Part shown: positions 1 through 6,597 of the stretch, in pieces | How positions within the stretch are numbered: position 1 is the first letter of the stretch | Layout: each line of letters begins with the position of its first letter | NCBI GenBank assembly: GCA_021204285.1 | Contig: JAJPZP010000120.1 | Span: 8,182 to 21,179 of the forward strand | Source of the DNA: Lachnospiraceae bacterium | Lineage (GTDB): Bacteria > Bacillota > Clostridia > Lachnospirales > Lachnospiraceae | Length of the DNA: 12,998 bases | Direction: 5' to 3' | Notes under the pieces: generated by a model | What the model was told of the DNA's origin: nothing | The model's database searches: none | The model's input: only the letters and a program-made list of their open reading frames with translations | Position numbers and translations under genes: made by a program

Positions 1-366
1 AAGGAGGCGGCAGTGGGCGAGAATTATCTCGAGGGCGGACTGACTGGAGGGGATGTGGATGCGCAGACAAGCGTGGCAGTGTTAAATGGCAGAGAGATCC
101 GCTCTTTTATGGCCTTCACCTCTTCGAAACCGGGCAGCCTGTGTCTTGCCTGGGTAAAGGGCGGGACGGCGGAGGATCTGCCGCTTCTGTTCCGCGCGGC
201 CTTTGCCCGGATCTGTGAGAAGTATCCGCCGGAGGCTCAGTTCACGGTACAGGCGGTAAATCCGTCTTCGGTTGCGCTGATCCAGTCAGTCATCCCGGCG
301 GCGGTTCCAGTTTCACATACATGGATTAAGGAAGGCGTGTCCGCAAAAGCGCGGAAGGAGGAGTAA
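1..366 (+). CDS. GNAT-like protein, C-terminal part (cut by window edge)
   Basis: The frame is open to the first base and ends at TAA 364-366. A GTG at 13 lies 5 bases after AAGGAGG (1-7), so a 117-residue protein starting there is formally possible. However, the first visible residues already read like the interior of a folded domain. Alternating hydrophobic strands (around SVAVLNGREIRSFMAF and SLCLAWVKGG) are followed by an amphipathic helix (DLPLLFRAAFARICEKYP), a strand (FTVQAVN) and a last helix. This strand-strand-helix-strand order resembles the C-terminal half of GNAT N-acetyltransferase-like proteins common in Clostridia. The acetyl-CoA pyrophosphate loop is not identifiable here, so activity and substrate cannot be inferred. 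It overlaps the ribosome binding site of the next gene (355-361) and is probably in the same operon. The family assignment is tentative. Confidence 0.5.
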   Translation, partial: KEAAVGENYLEGGLTGGDVDAQTSVAVLNGREIRSFMAFTSSKPGSLCLAWVKGGTAEDLPLLFRAAFARICEKYPPEAQFTVQAVNPSSVALIQSVIPAAVPVSHTWIKEGVSAKARKEE

Positions 367-368
367 AA

Positions 369-2981
369 ATGTGCTACACGGATCAGGAACAGACATTAAA
401 TAAAACAAAAAGCGCAGAGCCGGTCAGTATACAGGTGCAGCAGACCGAAACACAGCAGGTGAATACGGCGGCAGCGCCGGGAGCGGAAGTCCTCCTTACG
501 CGGAATGTGGAAACACAGCGCGAGCGTCAGCAGAACGCGACGCTTAACCAGGAGATCCGGCGGGAGCTTTCCGCTGCGCAGGCGCAGGAAGCGGCTGCCG
601 GGACGCCCATACAGGAAGAAAGACCCGCCCAGATGAGCTACAAGCAGCGGCGGCGGGAGAAAAAGAAGGCCGAGGCCGCCAGGAAGGGGAGTCCCGCCGG
701 CAACGCCATATCCTACGATATGCTCACCGCCCTGCAGAGCCGTTCTGAGGAAAAATGCAACGCAGAGGCTCCGCATAAGCAGCGGATTGCCGAGAGCGGA
801 GTGGATAGCAGGGTTTTGCGGGCTTTTACAAAGGGATATCAGCTCAGACGGCGTCGGCCCGCCACGGCGCAGGATGCCGCCAATAAGGCGGCAGACGATC
901 AGTTTTATGCCGACTACTGCTCTAACGATGTGATGAAGCGCAAACCGCATCTGGAGCGCATGGTCACGGAGCTGACGAATATTCATTTCGTTCCGGAGAT
1001 GTTTACGGAGCGTTATCTGCGTGAGCATATGAAGGAAATGGGCGAGCTGGCGAGCAAAATGCTCTGCATGGATAATGTGATGAACGATCCCATCAACCGT
1101 CCATTCTTTGAGAATCTGGATCCTTACCGGAAGGCGGCACTGGACGCCGGATTCCGGAGAATTTTCATTCCTTTCCAGACTGCACTGCTCCAGACCACTG
1201 CAAAGTACGGCGTGAATTTCAACAGGAATAAATATTACGGCCATGAGGAGCGGGAACCCATTGAGATGGGCGAGGCCACGGCGGAGGATGCGAAGCGGCT
1301 CTACCAGGATTCCATTGGTGGCTACGAGGAAGAACTGGCGAACCTGAAAGAGGAGCAGGCGCAGCGTGTGCGTGACACCGCGGGTGCCTATGCCGCGCGG
1401 ATGGATGCGGGGGTTGCGCTTCTTCGAAGAATGCAGAATGATCCGCGGCTGGGGCTTCAGCCCGGGGAGGAGTACAGCCCGTTTTTCTCCCGCAGCCATG
1501 TGCTGCTGCAGATGGGAGATGAGTTTTATGAACAGAATCTGGAGACAATGCGTACGCTTCTGGAGGTTAAACGTCTGGGGGATGCGAGGCCGTCCCGGGA
1601 TCTCTATGAGCGTGTGCGCACGCTCGTCGCACCGCGGGTTGAGAAGGTAATGTCCTGTGATGTGGAAGCGCTGGCCTTCCTCACTGACGAGGCGCTCATG
1701 CTGCACAGTGCGGAGCTCGGCGAACTTTTTCTCGACAATATGTTTGTCGACGATCTGATGAAGATTCTGCATCCCAGTGCAACCGCGCCGCTTGAAAACA
1801 ATCCGACTCCGGCGCTCAAGGACGAGCTGACAGAGCCGGGAGGCAGTGAGTTTGCCTATAAACAGAATATGATCCGCGGACTTTTTGAACGCTCCCGGGC
1901 GCTCGCTTCCCGTCGTTATATGGAGACGGAGGGAACAACGGAGGGACTGTTCAGCATGGCGGAAAAACAGCGCGGCGTGGAGGAAAATCCACAGCGCTGG
2001 GCAGAGGAGCGCCTGGACGTCGGTACCAGGATGGTCGAGGCGAACAGCGAACAGAGAGTGCAGCGCCTGACGCCGGGCACCGAGGCGTTTCAGAAGATGA
2101 TAACGAGAAATACAGAAAAGATCATGGTCCGCAGATCAATTCTGGATGCGGACAGTCCTCTGATCACTGCGCTTGCAGATTTGCGTGACGAAAAGACTCC
2201 GGAGGCCAAAAAGGTGATGAGGCGTCTGAAATATAAAGATTACTATTCCCTCAGAAGCAGCCAGGCGGAGCTGCGTCAGCTGGGAATTGAGGATAACGAT
2301 ATCAGAGAGCCGCTGTTCCGCTCCTTTACCGGGTTTATGGGAACAGAGGCCGCCAGAAAGCTTCTCACGCCGGAGAAAGCACGCGCCATGATCCTGGACC
2401 TGGGAGCCGGAGCCGAAATGCACAAGGGGGAATGGCTGAGTGTAAGAATAGAGAATGAAGTGACCATCCAGGAGATGTTGCCCGGCACGCCCGAGGAGGA
2501 ACTGTTGCCCGCCGCAGAGCAGAACGAGCGCGGCTTTGCCGTCTATCGTGAGGTTATGCGGGCGCAATATGATATGATTTCCCGCAAATACGGGGACGAC
2601 ATGCTGCACCTTGGCTGGCAGGAGATCATACAGCGCCAGGAGGAAATCAAGAAGGACTTCGCAGAAAACCAGACAGAGATCAATCTGCTCACGAAGTACC
2701 CGGGATATCTCGATCCGAATGTGCCGGAAGACCTGCTGTTTAGCAACCGGATCATTTATTTTTCCTATGTGGGAGCATTGCTGGACGGTGTAGCCAGCGT
2801 CCTGTGTGCGTCCGGCAGTGAGCAGGCGATGAACGAAAATCTGGAGACGAACAGGAGCTTTGAGTACGCGAATCCTGAGGCCATGGCGGCCAAAGAATGG
2901 CTTTTGAAGAACGACCCTTCCTTCCACCATGCTGTGGACTGGAGCCAGGGTGTGCGCGTCCCGGAGCAGAACGCGGGATGA
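369..2981 (+). CDS. Large hypothetical protein, helix-rich, 870 aa
   Basis: This gene is not recognised. The ATG at 369 follows AAGGAGG (355-361) by 7 bases and lies 2 bases after the upstream stop, so it is probably translationally coupled. Residues 1-110 are low-complexity, rich in Gln, Glu, Ala and Thr, and end in a very basic patch (about 91-106, RRREKKK). This looks like a disordered tail. The rest is predominantly charged and helix-like, with a probable coiled coil at about 318-348. There is no signal peptide, lipobox or clear transmembrane segment; a mildly hydrophobic stretch near 795-815 (IIYFSYVGALL) is too polar to call as one. No catalytic motif, Walker box or metal-binding cluster was found. 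The reading frame is clean throughout, and codon use resembles the neighbours. It is probably a cytoplasmic structural or scaffold-like protein; effector or phage-derived origins cannot be excluded. The GH3-like gene starts 25 bases downstream. Confidence 0.8.
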   Translation: MCYTDQEQTLNKTKSAEPVSIQVQQTETQQVNTAAAPGAEVLLTRNVETQRERQQNATLNQEIRRELSAAQAQEAAAGTPIQEERPAQMSYKQRRREKKKAEAARKGSPAGNAISYDMLTALQSRSEEKCNAEAPHKQRIAESGVDSRVLRAFTKGYQLRRRRPATAQDAANKAADDQFYADYCSNDVMKRKPHLERMVTELTNIHFVPEMFTERYLREHMKEMGELASKMLCMDNVMNDPINRPFFENLDPYRKAALDAGFRRIFIPFQTALLQTTAKYGVNFNRNKYYGHEEREPIEMGEATAEDAKRLYQDSIGGYEEELANLKEEQAQRVRDTAGAYAARMDAGVALLRRMQNDPRLGLQPGEEYSPFFSRSHVLLQMGDEFYEQNLETMRTLLEVKRLGDARPSRDLYERVRTLVAPRVEKVMSCDVEALAFLTDEALMLHSAELGELFLDNMFVDDLMKILHPSATAPLENNPTPALKDELTEPGGSEFAYKQNMIRGLFERSRALASRRYMETEGTTEGLFSMAEKQRGVEENPQRWAEERLDVGTRMVEANSEQRVQRLTPGTEAFQKMITRNTEKIMVRRSILDADSPLITALADLRDEKTPEAKKVMRRLKYKDYYSLRSSQAELRQLGIEDNDIREPLFRSFTGFMGTEAARKLLTPEKARAMILDLGAGAEMHKGEWLSVRIENEVTIQEMLPGTPEEELLPAAEQNERGFAVYREVMRAQYDMISRKYGDDMLHLGWQEIIQRQEEIKKDFAENQTEINLLTKYPGYLDPNVPEDLLFSNRIIYFSYVGALLDGVASVLCASGSEQAMNENLETNRSFEYANPEAMAAKEWLLKNDPSFHHAVDWSQGVRVPEQNAG

Positions 2982-3006
2982 GTGATGTGAGGAGACGAAG
3001 CGAAAG

Positions 3007-4632
3007 ATGAGCAGAAACCAATGGGAGCTGGAGGCAGAGCACTTCGAGTACGACTGCGAGCGGGCGAAGGAGATCAGCCTTGAAAACCTGCGAAAGCTGA
3101 TGAAGGATAATCAGAATACGGAGTACGGAAGGGCGCATCACTTTTCCGAAGTGGAGACGGCGGAGGATTACCGGCGTCTGGTCCCGGTCACCGATTATTC
3201 GGATTACGCGGATTATGTGGAGCGCATGCGGGCCGGGGAACAGAATCTTCTCACGGTCTATCCACTGCAGCACTTTGTCACGACCTCCGGCAGCGCGGGA
3301 AAGCAGAAGTGGATTCCGCTCTCAGATGAAGCGCTTTCCCGTGCACTGGTTCCCCTCTGGTACGCCTGTCACGGCCGCACACCGGGGATTGATGCGGGGC
3401 GGCATCTGGTGATGAGTGTATTCCGGACTGAGACCGGGGAGCCGGAACCGGAGACACTCTTGTCCGTCGCGCTCTACCGGGCGCTTTACGAAAGGTGGAC
3501 AAATGCGCTGGAACGGAGTATTCTGGGAGGAGAGGAGCTGCTCTTTTCGAGGGGGATCGGGGATGTTCCCTATACGAAGCTCTGGCTTGCGTTCTCTTCG
3601 CCGGATATGACGGGGATTCAGTCGATCTTTCTCTATGACGCCCTGCTTTTTTTCCGGTATTTTGAGGAAAACTGGGAGAATGTACTTCTGGATGTGCAAA
3701 GTCGCAGGATTCCGGAAGAGATCCCGCTCGGAAGGGAGGAACGGCGCGCTCTTCTTGCCCTGCCGGTTCCGGATGAGGCGTGGTTTGAAAGAGTGCGCCG
3801 CGAGTGTGAGGCCGGATTTTCCGGCATCGTAAAGCGCCTGTGGAAGAAATTTCAGTGGATCAGCGGAATCGGCGACAGCGCTTTTGTGGCGCAGGAGGCG
3901 GTGCTGCGGGATTATCTGGGAGATGTGCCGATCCATTATTTCTCCTACACTGCATCGGAGTGTTTTATCGCGGTAGCCATGGAGCCGGAGCGGCGGGAGT
4001 ACGTGCTGATCCCCCGCGCCGGGTATTTCGAGTTTCTGCCGTTTGGGGCGGAAGATTCCTGCGCCAGGACGATCAGTGAACTTACGATCGGAGAGGAGTA
4101 TGAACTTCTCGTAACGAATTTCTCCGGACTCTATCGCTACCGGCTGGGAGACGTGGTGAGGGTGACGGGATTCTGCGGGGAGTCGCCGGTTCTTACGGTC
4201 TGCTATCGGAAAAATCAGGCGCTCAACGTGGCCGGGGAGAAGCTGGACATGGGGACGGCGGCGCAGGCGGTGGAGGAATTTTCCGCCCGATCCGGACTGC
4301 GCGTCTGTGAGTACAGCTTCTGCGATGATAAAGCCGTGCTTCCGGGTCGCTACCAGTGTTTCCTGGAGACAGTCGGGGATGGAACCGCTGCGGCAACACG
4401 GGAGGTCTCTGATTATGATGCCCTGCTGGATGAGATTCTCTGCGGGCTGAGTGACGACTACCGGGACCTTCGGGAGCTCGGCATGATCGGGCGACCGGAA
4501 TTGTATCTGGTGAGACCGGGGACACACCGGGGATGCCAGGAGCAGTTCCGGAAAAGACAGGCGCACACGAAGCCGCTGCAGTATTTGTCTGATCCGGAGA
4601 TTATCGCGTATATGAAGGAGAGGATTTTGTAA
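3007..4632 (+). CDS. GH3-family (ANL superfamily) acyl-acid amido synthetase-like protein
   Basis: A 541-residue protein of GH3 length, with the family's ATP/AMP motifs in order. Motif I is TTSGSAGKQKWIP (92-104, phosphate-binding loop). A YTASE motif (314-318) matches the adenine/acyl-site motif II. YRYRLGDVV (376-384) is motif III with the ribose-binding Asp. It is followed by LNVAGEKLD (406-414) and a C-terminal Lys (about 522, HTKPLQ) where the catalytic Lys of the mobile domain is expected. Known GH3 enzymes adenylate a carboxylic acid and transfer the acyl group to an amino acid; bacterial members are largely uncharacterised, so the substrate here is unknown. The protein is soluble, with no signal peptide. 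The ATG at 3007 has only a distant GAGG (2989-2994 region) upstream, suggesting modest initiation. The stop lies 3 bases before the transporter start, which suggests a functional link such as conjugate synthesis and export (inference). Confidence 0.85.
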   Translation: MSRNQWELEAEHFEYDCERAKEISLENLRKLMKDNQNTEYGRAHHFSEVETAEDYRRLVPVTDYSDYADYVERMRAGEQNLLTVYPLQHFVTTSGSAGKQKWIPLSDEALSRALVPLWYACHGRTPGIDAGRHLVMSVFRTETGEPEPETLLSVALYRALYERWTNALERSILGGEELLFSRGIGDVPYTKLWLAFSSPDMTGIQSIFLYDALLFFRYFEENWENVLLDVQSRRIPEEIPLGREERRALLALPVPDEAWFERVRRECEAGFSGIVKRLWKKFQWISGIGDSAFVAQEAVLRDYLGDVPIHYFSYTASECFIAVAMEPERREYVLIPRAGYFEFLPFGAEDSCARTISELTIGEEYELLVTNFSGLYRYRLGDVVRVTGFCGESPVLTVCYRKNQALNVAGEKLDMGTAAQAVEEFSARSGLRVCEYSFCDDKAVLPGRYQCFLETVGDGTAAATREVSDYDALLDEILCGLSDDYRDLRELGMIGRPELYLVRPGTHRGCQEQFRKRQAHTKPLQYLSDPEIIAYMKERIL

Positions 4633-4635
4633 ACC

Positions 4636-6342
4636 ATGTATTCTGATCAGAAGATGCTGAAAAGAATTTATTATAAAGCGTTGTTTCCCAGTATGGTCGC
4701 CATACTGGGCGGAACTGTCAACGTATTTTTTGACGGGATCATGGTGGGACAGCGGATGGGGGAGACGGGAATCGCCAGCGTGAACCAGAGCCTTGCCGTC
4801 TATCTTCTGCTCTGTATGCTGGGCTCGCTTCTCGCAGCCGGCAGTTCTGTGCTGTCCGCGGCGGCGATGGGCGGAGACAGGCAGCAGGAAGGGCGGGATT
4901 ACTACTGCATGGCGGTGGAGACGGCATTCTTCGCAGGGCTGGTTCTCTGTGGCGTTGGCTTTGCGTTTTCTGCCCGTCTGGCGCATTTCCTGGGATCGGC
5001 TGATACCTGGCAGCTGGTGGAGTCCTACATCCGGATCACATTTCTGGGCGGAACCTTTAAGATTCTGCTGTATGTGCCCTATTATTATCTGCGCCTTGAG
5101 GGCAGGACAAAGCAGGCGGCCATCGCCATGACGACGATGACCGTGCTGAATATTGTGCTGGATTATCTTTTCCTTTTTGTGTTTGATCTGGGAATTGCGG
5201 GAGCGGCCTGGGCCAGCAATATCGGTACGGCGGTGGCCTGTGTCATGAGCTTTTATTTTCTTGCCGGGAAGAACTCCGGTTTCCGCTTCCGGCCTGTCAG
5301 ACCGAAGAGAAAGATGCTGCTGGAGGCGATGAGAACGGGAAGTCCGCTGGCGTTGAATAACCTGCTCTCCTCTCTGCGGCTGATCAGTCTGAACAGCATC
5401 ATGAATATCGCCGGAGGCAGCACGATGGTGGCGGCTTTCGCTATTACGAACAATCTGAATGAGTTTTCCATCTGTGTGCAGAACGGTGTTCCCCAGGCGG
5501 GATCCGCCATGCTGGGGATCTACAATGGGGAGCAGGATGTCCCCTCGGTCAGAAAGCTGTTGCGGCTGCAGCTTCGGATGGGAGCCATCTGTGCCTGCAT
5601 ATTCGCAGCCTTTCTTCTCCTCTTCCGGGGGCAGATGGGAGGTCTGTTCGGAACAGAGCTGGACGTACGCTTTCCTGTGGCCTGTCTTGCGGTGGGCATT
5701 GTGCTCGGCACACTGAACAGTGTCATGTCCTATTATTATTTTGCAGTCATGAATACGGGCATGGCGAACCTGATCACCGTGCTGCGCGTCTTCGTGGCGC
5801 CGGTGCTGACCGCGCGTCTGCTCCAGGGCAGCGGGGCCGGGATCTGGCTGTTCTATGGAATTTCGGAGCTTGCGACGGCACTTCTGTGGACCGGGGCGGC
5901 AGCCCTGTATTCCTGGAGGCAAAAAGGGAAGGTGGATCTGTATCTTCTGGATGATACGGCGCTGCGGGAGGGGAAGAGTATCAATTTTACGGTTCCCTGT
6001 GACACGGAGGCGATCTGCGGAGCCAGCGAGCGGATCACGGAATTCTGCGAAGCAAGCGGTTTTGATGAGGAACAGACCATGACGATCAGCCTGGCGCTGG
6101 AGGAACTGATGGTCATCACGGCGGAGAAGTCCATGGACAATCAGGGCAGTATGGACGTGCGTATTCTGAAACTGCCGGAGGGCGGTATCCTGCGCATCCG
6201 TTCGGAGGGACGGCATTACAACCCGCTGGAGCTCGCGGACGACAGCCTGGAATATCTGGGTGTGAATATGATCATGCAGATGGCGAAAAAAACAGAGTAT
6301 CAGAGCGTGCTGGGGCTGAATACACTTGTTGTGCATATATAG
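4636..6342 (+). CDS. MATE-family efflux transporter with C-terminal RsbW/HATPase-like domain
   Basis: Residues 1-430 form a multi-helix MATE transporter. The N-terminal loop carries the family-like FFDGIMVGQRMGETGIASVN, and about 12 hydrophobic helices follow in two halves. MATE proteins export organic cations, drugs or metabolites using Na+ or H+. Residues about 431-568 are an added cytoplasmic domain resembling the GHKL/HATPase fold of anti-sigma factors (RsbW/SpoIIAB). It contains a helix ISLALEELMV (485-493), a strand ILRIRSEG, a loop HYNPLE and a final ...LGVNMIMQMAKK... helix. The N-box Asn expected four residues after E490 is Ile494, and the G1 Asp is Glu, so ATP binding or kinase activity is doubtful. 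It may act as a regulatory docking domain. AAGGAGAGG (4615-4623) upstream is the likely binding site. The next gene's AGGAGG overlaps this stop, so the two are coupled. The domain likely responds to the adjacent PP2C phosphatase (inference). Confidence 0.88.
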   Translation: MYSDQKMLKRIYYKALFPSMVAILGGTVNVFFDGIMVGQRMGETGIASVNQSLAVYLLLCMLGSLLAAGSSVLSAAAMGGDRQQEGRDYYCMAVETAFFAGLVLCGVGFAFSARLAHFLGSADTWQLVESYIRITFLGGTFKILLYVPYYYLRLEGRTKQAAIAMTTMTVLNIVLDYLFLFVFDLGIAGAAWASNIGTAVACVMSFYFLAGKNSGFRFRPVRPKRKMLLEAMRTGSPLALNNLLSSLRLISLNSIMNIAGGSTMVAAFAITNNLNEFSICVQNGVPQAGSAMLGIYNGEQDVPSVRKLLRLQLRMGAICACIFAAFLLLFRGQMGGLFGTELDVRFPVACLAVGIVLGTLNSVMSYYYFAVMNTGMANLITVLRVFVAPVLTARLLQGSGAGIWLFYGISELATALLWTGAAALYSWRQKGKVDLYLLDDTALREGKSINFTVPCDTEAICGASERITEFCEASGFDEEQTMTISLALEELMVITAEKSMDNQGSMDVRILKLPEGGILRIRSEGRHYNPLELADDSLEYLGVNMIMQMAKKTEYQSVLGLNTLVVHI

Positions 6343-6346
6343 GAGG
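6341..6346 (+). promoter_or_regulatory. Ribosome binding site overlapping the transporter stop
   Basis: A perfect AGGAGG starts inside the TAG stop of the MATE gene (6340-6342) and lies 8 bases before ATG 6355. It fixes the true start of the phosphatase gene at 6355, well upstream of the stop-codon cluster, and implies translational coupling between transporter and phosphatase. Confidence 0.85.
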
Positions 6347-6354
6347 ATAAAAAG

Positions 6355-6486
6355 ATGAAGAAGCATTCAAAGCTGGCGATGAAGATTGTGCTGGGGTTCA
6401 CGATTCTGGTGGTGCTGCTCTGCGTGGCCTGTACGGGGATCGGCTATGTCCAGTATCGGTCTTACATACAGCATCAGTACAATTAG
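6355..6486 (+). CDS. Residual 43-aa N-terminal peptide of the phosphatase (single membrane helix)
   Basis: This is what would be made if the first stop (TAG 6484-6486) terminates translation. It has the original start with an ideal AGGAGG site, a basic N-terminus (MKKHSKLAMK), one hydrophobic helix (about 10-32) and a short outside tail ending in QHQYN. It is the signal anchor of the full sensor phosphatase rather than an independently evolved small protein. If translated, it would be a membrane-inserted remnant. Confidence 0.4.
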   Translation: MKKHSKLAMKIVLGFTILVVLLCVACTGIGYVQYRSYIQHQYN

Positions 6487-6525
6487 CGTGCTTAAGAGAT
6501 TGACGAGGTCTTTCTCGATTACTGA
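6484..6525 (+). other. Cluster of three in-frame stop codons (TAG, TAA, TGA)
   Basis: In the frame of ATG 6355, TAG lies at 6484-6486, TAA at 6493-6495 and TGA at 6523-6525. The residues between them (RA, then EIDEVFLDY, then TEETLIAYL) still read like the membrane-proximal helix of a Cache sensor, which argues for substitutions rather than a frame change. Each stop is a single base change from several sense codons; for example, TAA is one change from Tyr. The same three stops end other genes here: TAG at 6340, TAA at 4630 and TGA at 9657. Confidence 0.9.
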
Positions 6526-6597
6526 ACGGAGGAGACGCTCATCGCATACCTGCGGCTCTCGCAGGCGTACGAGGCGGGCGAGGCCGGCGAGGAGGAT

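Noticed and set aside
1..16. AAGGAGG plus GTG at 13 as the true start of the first gene
   Set aside because: Spacing is good, but the frame is open upstream and the sequence looks like the middle of a longer domain. GAG/GGA-rich codons often mimic binding sites in this genome, so a gene continuing from outside the window is preferred.
396..1772. Antisense open frame of 458 codons opposite the 870-residue gene
   Set aside because: No ribosome binding site or domain is apparent and the composition is shadow-like, while the + frame has a strong binding site, is coupled to its neighbour and runs twice as long.
3322..6366. Antisense open frame of 1014 codons opposite the GH3 and MATE genes
   Set aside because: The + strand proteins are recognisable families with intact motifs over the same bases. 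The antisense product is a His/Arg/Gln-rich low-complexity sequence typical of codon-bias shadows, without a recognisable domain.
6504..6517. Small hairpin CGAG-loop-CTCG between the second and third stops, as a recoding or terminator element
   Set aside because: A four-base-pair stem with a six-base loop and no U-tract is expected by chance and is too weak for either role.
6484..6525. Stop-codon reassignment (alternative genetic code or suppressor readthrough as the norm)
   Set aside because: TAG, TAA and TGA each terminate other genes in this window at sensible ends directly followed by the next gene's start, so none is globally read as sense.
6484..6525. Diversity-generating retroelement target as a cause of the clustered changes
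   Set aside because: No reverse transcriptase, template repeat or C-terminal variable region is present in the window, and those systems avoid creating stop codons.
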